Positions 50,352 to 59,478 of a stretch of DNA of 64,000 bases are shown piece after piece. A program made the translations under genes and the position numbers. The notes under the pieces were generated by a model, which saw nothing but the letters and a program-made list of their open reading frames with translations, was not told the origin of the DNA and searched no databases. This stretch comes from Actinomycetes bacterium (lineage in GTDB: Bacteria > Actinomycetota > Acidimicrobiia > Acidimicrobiales > Microtrichaceae). The first letter of the stretch is position 1. Each line of letters starts with the position of its first letter. The stretch is from assembly GCA_024222295.1 (NCBI GenBank), contig JAAEPF010000025.1, forward strand, positions 124,001-188,000, in the 5' to 3' direction.

Positions 50352-51494
50352 TCAGCTCGTGAGGGGCTCGACGGGTTCTGAACTGCCTGGCACCAACTCG
50401 CCCAGCCGGTACGCCAGGATCTTGGTTGCCGGGGCCGGCGCGAACCGTGCCGACCGAGTCTCAGCAGCCGCCCGTGCTGCTACGAGGGCCTCGTGATCGT
50501 CGCAGAGGTCGGCAAGCGTGTCGGCCAGCGCTTCGGGGTTTCCGGGCTCCACGAGAACCGCAGCCCCGTCCAGGTCGGATCGAGCCGCTGGCGTGTCACC
50601 CGTGACGACGGCGCAGCCCGCAGCCAAGCCTTGGTACACCTTCGTGGGCACCACCCGCATGGCCTTGTCGCCGGTGTCGAAGATGCCGAGGCACACGTCG
50701 TGGCCTGCCACGAGCGCGGGGAGTTCCCTGGAGTCGACCCAATCGAGCCACTCGACGTTCGGAGAGCCTGAAGCCGCCTGTTTGGTCCTGTCCAGGTCCT
50801 GTCCGGAGCCGACCATCGTGAACCGGATGTCGTCTCGTCCGGCGAGAAGGGAGATCGCCTTGCCGATCACCGGGGCACCCTGCAGCGGCGTGTAGAGACC
50901 GAAGAACACCACACGCAGCGCGCCGGAACGGTACACGGGCTCGATGGGCGCCCACTCGGAAGTGGCGCCGACCGGCACCACCACAGCCTTGTGGCGAGCA
51001 GCGGCCGGGAGTGTCTCACGGTGGTGGCTGGTGTCGACGACCACCAAATCCGCCCGCGCGGTGGCGGCTCGATCGGCGGCCCCGAGCAGTCGTTGGAGCC
51101 AGCTCCTTCCCAGCCCACGGTCACGCATGGTGTCCGAAAGGCCCACCAGGTAGTCGAGCACGACCACGCTACGCGGGAAAAGCAAGGCCGCCAGGTGTAC
51201 GTCCAGGTGTCCGAGGTAGCCCACGACGACCACATCCGGGCGCCCAATGCCTCTACGGTGCCGGATCAGCTTCATCCAACTGCGTGCCGTCGCCAGCAGG
51301 AAGCCGATCGCGCGGCGGGCCGAACTCGCCGCTGCGACCTTGTCCGCCGTCGTCAGTCCGAGCGGAGCGTTGAGTTCGCGCACATCCTTACCGTTGGCCT
51401 CGAGTCCGTCACGAAGCACCGCCACGCGCGGATGCAGCCCGGCGTCGTAGGAACCGAACAGGACTACGGACAGCTGCTTGTTGCCACTTCCCAT
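50352..51494 (-). CDS. GT4-like glycosyltransferase
   Basis: A 380-residue GT-B protein. The N-terminal half starts LSVVLFGSYDAGLHPRVAVLRDGLE and has VVVVGYLGHLDVHLA and a DYLVGLSDTMRDR segment; the C-terminal half has RVVFFGLYTPLQGAPVIGKAI, FTMVGSGQDLDRTK and the donor-site VPTKVYQGLAAGCAVVTGD. The E-x7-E motif is not clear; the VPTKVYQGLA variant is seen in several surface-glycan GT4 branches. It begins three bases after the GT2 stop codon and precedes the pyruvyl transferase, so the three form an operon. Sugar specificity is unknown. Confidence 0.85.
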   Translation of the reverse strand: MGSGNKQLSVVLFGSYDAGLHPRVAVLRDGLEANGKDVRELNAPLGLTTADKVAAASSARRAIGFLLATARSWMKLIRHRRGIGRPDVVVVGYLGHLDVHLAALLFPRSVVVLDYLVGLSDTMRDRGLGRSWLQRLLGAADRAATARADLVVVDTSHHRETLPAAARHKAVVVPVGATSEWAPIEPVYRSGALRVVFFGLYTPLQGAPVIGKAISLLAGRDDIRFTMVGSGQDLDRTKQAASGSPNVEWLDWVDSRELPALVAGHDVCLGIFDTGDKAMRVVPTKVYQGLAAGCAVVTGDTPAARSDLDGAAVLVEPGNPEALADTLADLCDDHEALVAARAAAETRSARFAPAPATKILAYRLGELVPGSSEPVEPLTS

Positions 51495-51497
51495 GGC

Positions 51498-52460
51498 TCA
51501 GTTGGGTGGGATGCCCGAGGCATCGAGGGCAGCCCTGCGCTGCTCGTGGAGGATCTCCGCCGTCATGCGACGGTTGGCGGCCAGCAGGTCGGCCAGGAAG
51601 CCGACCACCCAGATCTGTGCGGTGAGCAAAAGGAAGACAGCAGCGGCAACCAGGGAAGGCACGCGGCTGGCCACATCGTCGGTGAACCACTGCAGGTAGA
51701 ACCAGCGGCCGACGAGCGCAAGGCTGATCAGGAACGGCAACAGCCCGGCCAGGAAGAAGAACCTGAACGGCTTGTACAGGGCGAAGGTCCGTACGATCGT
51801 CGATGCCGAGCGCCAGATGTACTGCGGGATCGACTTGACCAGGCGGGAGTCTCGGGTCTTCGCGTTCACCCGAATGGGCACCGACACGACGCGGAGCCCC
51901 TCCCAGCCCGCCTGCACGATCGTCTCCATCGTGTAGCTGTACTTGCCGTACACCTGGAGCCTGATCGCAGCCTCGCGGTCGAAGGCCCTGAACCCGGACG
52001 CCGCGTCGCGCACCTCGGTGGAGGAGAGCTTTCGAACCACCCAGCTGCCGGAACGCTGCAGGCGCTTCTTCATCGGGGAGAAGTCGTCCACAGCCTCGAT
52101 CGGGCGTTCGCCGACCACCATGTCGGCCTCGCCGGCCGCGACCGGAGCGACCAGATCCGCAATGCAGCCGCCCTGGTACTGGTTGTCGGCGTCGGTGTTG
52201 ACGATCACGTCCGCGCCGAGTCGCAGCCCGGCGTCGAGGCCTGTGAGGAAGGCGTGTGCAAGTCCACGGTTCTCCGGGACCTGCACGATGTGGTCGACGC
52301 CATTGGCCTCGGCGACCTCGGCCGTGCGGTCACTCGACCCGTCGTCGATGACCAACCACTCAACGCAGTCGAAACCGTGCGCCTCACGCGGAAGGTCCGC
52401 CAGTGTTGCCGGAAGCGTCTCTTCCTCGTTGTAGCAGGGGATCTGGATGATCAGTTTCAT
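51498..52460 (-). CDS. GT2 glycosyltransferase with C-terminal membrane segments
   Basis: A 320-residue membrane-associated GT2. The catalytic domain has IQIPCYNEEETLP (5-17), VIDDGSSD (37-44), NTDADNQYQGGCI (88-100) and an RDAASGFRAF segment; two hydrophobic helices (about 233-255 and 268-295) follow. It resembles polyprenyl-phosphate sugar synthases of the DPM type but with the extra C-terminal membrane pair common in capsule clusters. ATG 52460 is the natural start for the fold; an ATG at 52490 would add ten residues. It heads the three-gene run to 49017. Confidence 0.87.
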   Translation of the reverse strand: MKLIIQIPCYNEEETLPATLADLPREAHGFDCVEWLVIDDGSSDRTAEVAEANGVDHIVQVPENRGLAHAFLTGLDAGLRLGADVIVNTDADNQYQGGCIADLVAPVAAGEADMVVGERPIEAVDDFSPMKKRLQRSGSWVVRKLSSTEVRDAASGFRAFDREAAIRLQVYGKYSYTMETIVQAGWEGLRVVSVPIRVNAKTRDSRLVKSIPQYIWRSASTIVRTFALYKPFRFFFLAGLLPFLISLALVGRWFYLQWFTDDVASRVPSLVAAAVFLLLTAQIWVVGFLADLLAANRRMTAEILHEQRRAALDASGIPPN

Positions 52461-52603
52461 GGACGACAGTGATCGTAGGCGAACGGTCATCTATGGTCGG
52501 CACCCGAACGACCATGCCGACCGCCACGGAGTAGATCTTGCACGCCGGAACCTCGGGATGGTTCGAGAGGTCAAAGAGATCGTCTGACCATCCGCCGAGT
52601 TGG

Positions 52604-54631
52604 ATGACCGGTCTGGCGGTGGCCGCAGGATCGTTCGTAGCTGCTGCGGGTTCATCGCGATTGCTGCTGGCAATGGTAGGAGCGCTGGGAGGTCTCGGGG
52701 CAGCGCTGCTCTCGACCTCGGTCGGGGCGCTTGCGGCACTGGCTGCGTTCCGGGCAGTCGCCGGCCGATCCCCGGCGGGAGGTAGGGCGTCGACCACGGC
52801 TCATGTGGGTGCCGGCATTGCGGTCCTGGTCGCCATCTTGGCCGCTGCATGGAGTAGCTACGCGTCTTCCAACCACGTGCTGATCGACCGAGACCCGGGC
52901 AGCTACGTGGCAACTGCGAAGTGGATCGAACAGGCAGGCACCCTGACCGTCAGGGATCCTGCGGCGGGATTCGGCGATGCAGAGGGGATCGAACTCTCGA
53001 GTGCTGCGGTCTACCAAGTCGATTCCGGGGACCTCGAGTTCCAGTTCATGCACCTCCCGTCTGCGATGGCAGCGATGGGCGCCGAGATCGGAGGCGACCG
53101 CCTGCTGTTCGCCACCGGGGCTCTCGTGGCGGCCGCTGCCCTCCTGTCGGTGTATGCGGTCGCTGTGCGATTCACCGGTGCACCGCTGGCGAGCGCGGCA
53201 GTGGTGGCGGCCGTCGCCGCCTGCATGCCGTTCGTGTACGTGGCCAGAGATCTATTCTCCGAGCCGTTCGCCATGCTGTTCGTGTGGTCGGGCATCCTTG
53301 CCCTGTCCGTCGCGTCAGAGCTCCGATCCCGCCCGGCGTCGGTACTCGGTGGGGCGCTGATCGGAGCCACGGCACTTGCGCGCGTCGACGGCTATATCCT
53401 GGTTGCGCTCCTGTTCGTTGCATGTGGCGCGGCGGTGCTCTTCACCCGACCCGAACACCTTGCCGACAAACGCCGCAACGCTGGACTCGCGGCTGGGGGC
53501 GCAACTGTGGTGGCCGGCTTCGCCGCCATTGACGTGTTGGGGTTCTCGGGCGGGTACCCGGACAGTCTGCGTTCGCAGCTCCTGCAGTCGATGGCCTTGC
53601 TCGCCGCAGCCGCTGTCGTGGGCATCGCAGCAGCGATCCTCGGTCCGCGACTGGCAACTTCGCGTTCCATCAGCGCGAAGGCACGACGAGTGGCAGGTGC
53701 GACCTGCGGTGGCGCGGTCGCCATGATGATGCTGGCTGCCTGGCTGGTCCGACCTCGACTCCAGGAAGTGCGGGGCGGGACACAGATATGGGGTCTCATC
53801 GGAGATCTCCAGGTGGCGGAGGGGCTCGAACGCGACCTGTTCCGGCGCTACTCGGAGCAAACCATGGAGTGGATGGCCTGGTACCTCGGCGCGTTCACGC
53901 TGTTGCTAGCGATCGTCGGCCTGGCCCTTCTGGTCGGCCTCATCTGGACCACGAGGGTGCCCACCGACGGAGCACTCGCTGCCCTCTTCGTACTGGGCAC
54001 GGGGGCTGTGTACTGGTGGGGCCCGAGGAACACACCGGATCACATCTGGGTCATGAGGCGTTTCCTGCCGGTGATCCTCCCGGGGCTCGTCCTCTTCGCG
54101 GTCTTCGCCGTGGTGTACGCCACGGCGAAGCTCGCGGATCACTGGCGGCGGCCGATCGTCGTCGCCGCGACCCTGGCGATCGTGACTTCCGCGGCGCTGC
54201 CGACGATGCCGGTCTGGCTGATGCGCGAACAACACGGCTTCGACCTCGGGCTGGTCGCCCTGTGTGATCGACTTCCCGGGAACTCCTCGGTTGTCGTCGT
54301 CGGGGATTTCGAAGGTCAGGCGCTCCCCCAGGCGATCAGGAGCTGGTGTGGCCTGCCCGCGGCCCGACTGGCGGTACCTCAGCTGACCGCGTCGGCGCTA
54401 GAGCAGATCGAGGCGTCCACACGTGCGGTCGGACGGGACCTGGCGGTCGTGACCATCCGTGCGGAGGAAGCCGACAAGCTGACCAGCTTGCTGGGCCAAC
54501 CGCTGCACGTGACCGACACGATCGTCGCCGAGAGCCGACTCGAACCGACCGTGGAGCGCCGCCCATCCCGGTACATGGACAGCGACGAGGAGTTCTGGTC
54601 TCCGGCTGGCCTTCAGTTCTTCATCTGGTAA
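52604..54631 (+). CDS. GT-C-like polytopic membrane protein
   Basis: A 675-residue protein with about 13 membrane segments. After the first helices a loop carries LIDRDPGSYVATAKWIEQAGTL; the Asp-Pro pair and position resemble the acidic first loop of GT39/ArnT-type GT-C transferases. The middle has ARDLFSEPFAMLF and GALIGATALARVDGYIL, and the end is a soluble domain with VVVVGDFEGQALPQAI. ATG 52604 is preferred over TTG 52538 on hydropathy, although neither has a ribosome-binding site. Function as a lipid-linked sugar transferase is inferred from fold and neighbours only. Confidence 0.75.
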   Translation: MTGLAVAAGSFVAAAGSSRLLLAMVGALGGLGAALLSTSVGALAALAAFRAVAGRSPAGGRASTTAHVGAGIAVLVAILAAAWSSYASSNHVLIDRDPGSYVATAKWIEQAGTLTVRDPAAGFGDAEGIELSSAAVYQVDSGDLEFQFMHLPSAMAAMGAEIGGDRLLFATGALVAAAALLSVYAVAVRFTGAPLASAAVVAAVAACMPFVYVARDLFSEPFAMLFVWSGILALSVASELRSRPASVLGGALIGATALARVDGYILVALLFVACGAAVLFTRPEHLADKRRNAGLAAGGATVVAGFAAIDVLGFSGGYPDSLRSQLLQSMALLAAAAVVGIAAAILGPRLATSRSISAKARRVAGATCGGAVAMMMLAAWLVRPRLQEVRGGTQIWGLIGDLQVAEGLERDLFRRYSEQTMEWMAWYLGAFTLLLAIVGLALLVGLIWTTRVPTDGALAALFVLGTGAVYWWGPRNTPDHIWVMRRFLPVILPGLVLFAVFAVVYATAKLADHWRRPIVVAATLAIVTSAALPTMPVWLMREQHGFDLGLVALCDRLPGNSSVVVVGDFEGQALPQAIRSWCGLPAARLAVPQLTASALEQIEASTRAVGRDLAVVTIRAEEADKLTSLLGQPLHVTDTIVAESRLEPTVERRPSRYMDSDEEFWSPAGLQFFIW

Positions 54632-54786
54632 GGAGTCCGGCGACCCGGACCTGGCCATCCGTGGGCCGATCACGCGACCAGGATCAGGTGTGACCGCCGG
54701 CGAGGCGGCAGCCGATCATCCCAGGGTGTTCGTACAGCGGGTCTGAGCACCCGCGCGGTCGTTCTCACAGATCCTTGCCGCTGGGC

Positions 54787-54792
54787 TACCGT
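54787..54792 (+). promoter_or_regulatory. leaderless -10 box for the GT39-like gene
   Basis: TACCGT, six bases before GTG 54799. The preceding 150 bases after the previous stop show no other recognisable element. Confidence 0.4.
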
Positions 54793-54798
54793 CGGTTC

Positions 54799-56334
54799 GT
54801 GCTGGGCATCCGATCGCGCACCCAAGTCGCTGGAAGAGAAGGCGACGCGGTGCCGTCCGACACAGGACACCGCCGAGCCTCTCGGACCATAAGGATCGTG
54901 CTCGGCGGGGTCTTTCTCGTTGCAGTGGTCATCCGACTGCCGGCCCTGACCTCGGGAGAACTGCCGAACGTCAGCCATCCTGACGAGCCCATCACGGCCA
55001 ACGTCGCGCACGACATGGCACGTCGGTCGAGCCTCCTCACGGACTGGTACACGTATCCTTCGGCGCTGTTCATCATGGGCGCCGCAGTGCTGAAGGTCTC
55101 GGGCGCGGACGAATCGGAGCGAATGGTCGACTCGAAGACGATGGGGGTCTCGCGGACGGACCACCAGAGGGCGATGGTCGCGCTCAGGTTGATCTCGTTC
55201 CTGGCCGGCATTGCAGCTGCCGCAGCTGCGGGATTCGCGATCCGAAGCCTGACCTCCAGCGAGACTGCGGGGGCTGTGGGAGCGCTGGCCGTCTGGCTGT
55301 CGCCCATGTACGTCCGGCATTCCGTCCTGTACACCCCCGACATGCTGGCATCGTCGGCAACCATGGCGGCTCTGACCTGCGCTGTCCTCTGGTACCGACG
55401 GCGAACCTGGCAGCTCCTGATCTCATCCGGGCTTCTTGCCGGACTGGCCGTCGGGTCCAAGTACAACACCGCTGTCGTCGTGATCGGAGTCCTCGTCGCA
55501 GTGGCACTGGTGCCCGAGCCATGGCGAACCCGCGCACGACTGGCAGTTTCGGTGTGCCTGGCGGCGGCAGTGGCGTTCCTGGCAACGACGCCTGGCGTGA
55601 TCTTTCGCTGGGAGGACTTCTCATCCGGCCTCGAGGGGATCCGAAGCCACTACGAATCCGGCCACTTCGGCGCTGAAGGAGCCGTACTCGCGTTCAACTC
55701 CTCGCAGCTGGTCTGGGGACTAGGTCTCTTCGCGCTCGGTTCTGCAGCGGTGTTCGTGACGGGCTTCCCGGTCCGGCGGAGCGCACCGTTGCTGACCTTC
55801 GCACTGCTGTACTTCGTTCTGGTGTCGCTTGCAAGCGTGCGATTCGAGCGCAACCTGCTTCCGCTCGTCGCTCCAATGGTGTCGCTGGCCGTGGTGGGCG
55901 CCACTGTCCTCCTCGCAAGGTCGTCGTGGTCGCACCGAAGAACGATGACCGCCGGCGTCCTGCTGACCGCCGCAACTCTCTCCCTCGTTCCCGGCTGGAT
56001 ACGTTGGTCCGACGGTCTCTATGGGGATGACCGTGCCGACGCCAGGCGGTACCTGGAGGAGACGCTTCCGCCGGACGAGACCGTGATCGCAGAGTCCTAC
56101 TCTCCACTGCTCGACCTGCCGAACGTGAGGTACCACCCCTTCCTGCTGAGCCTGGGCCATCCCGCCTCGGCAGACCTCATCGTGATCAACTCCAAAGGGA
56201 GCGGGCGTAGCGACACTCCAGCTGCGCCCGAGGCGGACACAGATGCGCTCAACCAGCTACGTGCGGAGTTCTGCCTCGTCGACCGTTTCGGCGACGACTC
56301 CTACTGGGTTGAGGTCAGGCGTCGCTGCGAGTGA
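54799..56334 (+). CDS. GT39-like (dolichyl-phosphate-mannose mannosyltransferase type) membrane protein
   Basis: A 511-residue polytopic protein. The first extracytoplasmic loop has NVSHPDEPITANVAHDM, with the Asp-Glu pair seen in PMT/ArnT-like GT-C enzymes, followed by TDWYTYPSALF. Further on come WLSPMYVRHSVLYTPDML, GLAVGSKYNTAVVV and a C-terminal soluble part (ESYSPLLDLPNVRYHPF). It would use a polyprenyl-phosphate sugar outside the membrane. Start choice: GTG 54799 follows TACCGT at six bases; GTG 54850 with an AGAAGG site is an alternative. Its end overlaps the convergent gene by 34 bases. Confidence 0.8.
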   Translation: MLGIRSRTQVAGREGDAVPSDTGHRRASRTIRIVLGGVFLVAVVIRLPALTSGELPNVSHPDEPITANVAHDMARRSSLLTDWYTYPSALFIMGAAVLKVSGADESERMVDSKTMGVSRTDHQRAMVALRLISFLAGIAAAAAAGFAIRSLTSSETAGAVGALAVWLSPMYVRHSVLYTPDMLASSATMAALTCAVLWYRRRTWQLLISSGLLAGLAVGSKYNTAVVVIGVLVAVALVPEPWRTRARLAVSVCLAAAVAFLATTPGVIFRWEDFSSGLEGIRSHYESGHFGAEGAVLAFNSSQLVWGLGLFALGSAAVFVTGFPVRRSAPLLTFALLYFVLVSLASVRFERNLLPLVAPMVSLAVVGATVLLARSSWSHRRTMTAGVLLTAATLSLVPGWIRWSDGLYGDDRADARRYLEETLPPDETVIAESYSPLLDLPNVRYHPFLLSLGHPASADLIVINSKGSGRSDTPAAPEADTDALNQLRAEFCLVDRFGDDSYWVEVRRRCE

Positions 56335-57932
56335 CCGCCTCGGCACGCAGACGCGTCGTGCTGGCCAGTCCCTGCTCCAGGGTCCGTCTGAATGATCCGC
56401 TGTCCAAGGCGACCGCGCGTCGACAGCTTCCATGCCAGTGGCAGCAGAAGTACTGAACCGATCCACGCGGGAGCCATATACCTGTAGTGCGGTCCACCTA
56501 GGATGATCACCGATGCCGCCTGAGCCACGAAGGGCACGAGCAACCAGAGTGCCCTCCACCGGCCGTACCTGATCCCCGCCACGAGCAGTCCCGCAGCGAG
56601 AAGGTACACGTACGTAGGGGCCCGCCACAGCACCAACTGCGAGACCACGGGGTTCCAGGCTTTGTCCGAGTGATTGGTGAGCCCCACGAATCTCAGCAAC
56701 CTTCGTGCGTAGTCACCGAGCAGGTCCGAGAGCGGGTCGCTGACCAATCCCTGCGGGTTCTCGACGACAACGTCCCACACCGTCTGGTAGTAGGCCTGTT
56801 CCTCTTCAGTCGCGATCGGATTCCATGCCGGAGAGGCTGCACACAGGTGCGCTCCAGTGATGAACAAGGGGTCGTCCCGGAATGCCTCGAACCACGCGCG
56901 CCTGATGGCGCTCCGGTCGACAGGCTTGGGCTGATAGAGCCGAGGCTGGAACTCGCTTCCCGCCCAGTGGCAGTTGTACAGCTCGGCATACTCAGCTTGG
57001 CTCCCGTGAAGTTCCAGGCTGGGAACTACATACTCGGGGACGTCTTCTGGGCGATCTGCGAACAAGGTCCTCACAGCCAGGCCGAAGGGCGCACTGCTGC
57101 TCCTTTGCGGTGACTCGACCACCCCGACAGCGGGGTACACGAGAGAGGAAAGGGTGATCGACAGGACCAGTGCTGAGAACCCCGCAGCAGCGGCGAGACG
57201 CCAGTGGCGTGACACGAAGACTGCGGCCACCGCCGAACCGACCAGCACCAGCGAACCGTTCTGGCGCATGAGTGCCAGTCCGGCCAATCCGAGGAACAAC
57301 AGGATCGTTCGACGAATCATGTGATCCTGCTGGGCGGATCGGTGCAGATACCTGGCGGCCACCTCCTTGCCCACGAACTCCATCACTACCAGGAAGGCAA
57401 TGGCGTAGGGCACGTCCTTGATCAGCTGCACGGTGAAGGCGCCGACGGGTGGGGTGAGTGCAACGAAGGCACCGAACCCATAGAGAAGCCATCTGCGTGC
57501 TCCGACCAGCACTGCAACATCGAGCAGACGTCGAACGGCCCATGCCATCAGGCCGCACTGGAGGACCGTGACGCCCCAGGGTGAGCCCACCAGCACGTGC
57601 GACAGCCTCTGGACGTAGGTGTAGGTCGGCTTGTGCCACTCGTTCACCGGACCGACCACGGCCTGGTTCCAGGAGTCCTTCGAGTCGGCGACCATCACCG
57701 CCGGCCACATCGCGGCGGCCCACACCAGGAGCGGAATGAGTATTGCGAGCCAGCCGAGGAACCGCTGCCCGTTGGCACTCCTGAACCAGATCAAGACCGC
57801 TCTGGCGGATCCGTGGTGGAGCGCCTCGTCCTCATCTGCTTCCGATGTGGCTTCGGCATCCTCTGCAACCGCCTTCACGAATCCATTCTCCACCAAACCG
57901 CGCGTGGGCGAGGAACCCATCGAAGGCCGCAC
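56301..57932 (-). CDS. polytopic membrane protein of unknown family, tandem copy A
   Basis: A 543-residue protein with about 11 membrane segments and a large extracytoplasmic loop. Marks shared with its neighbour at 57964-59478 are WAAAMWPAVMVADS, a PVxxWHxPxYTYxQR loop, LIKDVPYAI, YNCHWAGSEFQ, HLCAASPAWNPIA, VVENPQG, FVGLTN and GGPHYRYMAPAWIGSVLL. The early Asp-x-x-x-Trp-Asn-Gln and Trp-His residues resemble GT-C-type membrane proteins (for example DUF6020-like), but I cannot name the family with confidence. The start could be GTG 57932 or ATG 57920. It is last in the five-gene minus-strand run entering from beyond 64000. Confidence 0.75.
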   Translation of the reverse strand: MRPSMGSSPTRGLVENGFVKAVAEDAEATSEADEDEALHHGSARAVLIWFRSANGQRFLGWLAILIPLLVWAAAMWPAVMVADSKDSWNQAVVGPVNEWHKPTYTYVQRLSHVLVGSPWGVTVLQCGLMAWAVRRLLDVAVLVGARRWLLYGFGAFVALTPPVGAFTVQLIKDVPYAIAFLVVMEFVGKEVAARYLHRSAQQDHMIRRTILLFLGLAGLALMRQNGSLVLVGSAVAAVFVSRHWRLAAAAGFSALVLSITLSSLVYPAVGVVESPQRSSSAPFGLAVRTLFADRPEDVPEYVVPSLELHGSQAEYAELYNCHWAGSEFQPRLYQPKPVDRSAIRRAWFEAFRDDPLFITGAHLCAASPAWNPIATEEEQAYYQTVWDVVVENPQGLVSDPLSDLLGDYARRLLRFVGLTNHSDKAWNPVVSQLVLWRAPTYVYLLAAGLLVAGIRYGRWRALWLLVPFVAQAASVIILGGPHYRYMAPAWIGSVLLLPLAWKLSTRGRLGQRIIQTDPGAGTGQHDASACRGGHSQRRLTSTQ

Positions 57933-57963
57933 GGGGGCGGCACACAGGGATCGGCCTGCCGGA

Positions 57964-59478
57964 TCAGGGAGGTGTGCCGGCTTCAGCCAACCGGGGTTCG
58001 GCGACCCCGGAACCAGCGATGGCCAGCTTCCAGCCCAAGGGGATCAGGAGAACCGACCCGATCCAGACCGGCGCCGTGTAGCGATAGTGCGGTCCGGCAA
58101 GGGCGATGACCGAGACGGCCTGCGCCGCCAGAGGCACCAGCAGTGCGAGCCCCCACCACCTTCGGAAACGAACCACCCCCGCCGTCACCAAACCTGCCAG
58201 CACGTACATCCAGGTTGAGGCCCTCCAGAGAAGGAACTGGCTCACAACCGGATTCCAGGCCCTTGATTCCTCGTTCGTCAGCCCCACGAATGCGAGCACG
58301 TTCCGGGCAGCGGCGCCCAATCTGTCAGAGAACGGATCGGAAACCACGCCCTGGGGGTTCTCCACGACCACGTCCCACAGCGTCTGGTACCTAATTCTCT
58401 CCTCTGGCGACGCGATCGGGTTCCAGGCCGGCGATGCCGCACAGAGATGGGTGCCGACTAGAAGCAGGGGGTCTGCGAACAGGACCTCGCGCCATGCATC
58501 GCTGAGGTCGTCGGGGGAGACCGGCATCGGGGTGTAGAAGCGGGATTGAAAAGGTGTACCGGCCCAATGGCAGTTGAACTGCTCCTCGTACTCCTCTTGT
58601 GTCGCCCAGAGCTCGAGGTCGTCCACTGCGCTCTCCGCCACCAATTCCGGCTCCTGCTGGTATGCGGCACTGAGCCCGATGACATAGATGCCCGCGCTCA
58701 CGTTCGGAGGGGCATCCACCACGCCGGCGGCCGGGTACACGAACAGCGTCACGAACAGGTATGCAGCCAGCGAGGCCACGCAGGCCACGACCACACGCAG
58801 GCGCTGTCTCGCCAACAGGACTGCCGCCACGCCGAACCCGGCAGCGGCGATTGGCCCGTTGACCCGCATAAGCAGAAGAAACGTCAGACCCAACGCGAAG
58901 AGAACCAGAGCCGATCTCCGGGTGGTCCCCTCCGGAATCAGCCCACAGCGCTTCGCTGCCAGGTCCGCGATGAATGCGAGCGCCAGCAAGAAGCCGATGG
59001 CGTAGGGGACGTCCTTGATCAGGTGTGAGGGGAAGGCGCCGACCGGCGGGAGGATGGCCACGCCCGCTCCGAAGCCGTATGCGAGCAGCGGCCGCACACC
59101 GATCGACACCACCACGCCGAGCACTCTCCTGATCGCATAGGACAATCCCAGGATCTGCAGCAGCACGACCGCGGCTGGAGATCCGACCGACAGGTATGCG
59201 GCGCGCTGGAGATATGTGTAGACCGGAGAGTGCCAGTCCACGACCGGACCTGCTGCGGCTTGGTTCCAGGTGTCCACCGAGTCGGCCACCATGACGGCGG
59301 GCCACAGCGCAGCCGCCCACAGGAGCATCGGGAGCGCGATCAGCAGCCAGGCGAACACCCGGACTCCGTACTCGCTGCGTACCCATGACCGGGCTCGTGA
59401 CCAGGGGTCGAGCTTCGCCGCAGGGTGCTGGGGCCTGCGGACCACCTGCTCGCCCGCTCCGCTACTCAACCCCGTCAC
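57964..59478 (-). CDS. polytopic membrane protein of unknown family, tandem copy B
   Basis: A 504-residue protein clearly paralogous to the one at 56301-57932 over its whole length: WAAALWPAVMVADSVDTWNQ, SPVYTYLQR, PPVGAFPSHLIKDVPYAI, FNCHWAGTPFQSRFY, HLCAASPAWNPIASPEE, VVENPQGVVSDPFSD, FVGLTNEESRAWNPVVSQ and GPHYRYTAPVWIGSVLL. The most conserved parts are the first loop and the Cys-containing extracytoplasmic domain, where the two cysteines (in NCHW and LCAAS) probably form a disulfide. GTG 59478 overlaps the end of the methyltransferase gene by 17 bases. Possibly a GT-C transferase; substrate unknown. Confidence 0.77.
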   Translation of the reverse strand: MTGLSSGAGEQVVRRPQHPAAKLDPWSRARSWVRSEYGVRVFAWLLIALPMLLWAAALWPAVMVADSVDTWNQAAAGPVVDWHSPVYTYLQRAAYLSVGSPAAVVLLQILGLSYAIRRVLGVVVSIGVRPLLAYGFGAGVAILPPVGAFPSHLIKDVPYAIGFLLALAFIADLAAKRCGLIPEGTTRRSALVLFALGLTFLLLMRVNGPIAAAGFGVAAVLLARQRLRVVVACVASLAAYLFVTLFVYPAAGVVDAPPNVSAGIYVIGLSAAYQQEPELVAESAVDDLELWATQEEYEEQFNCHWAGTPFQSRFYTPMPVSPDDLSDAWREVLFADPLLLVGTHLCAASPAWNPIASPEERIRYQTLWDVVVENPQGVVSDPFSDRLGAAARNVLAFVGLTNEESRAWNPVVSQFLLWRASTWMYVLAGLVTAGVVRFRRWWGLALLVPLAAQAVSVIALAGPHYRYTAPVWIGSVLLIPLGWKLAIAGSGVAEPRLAEAGTPP

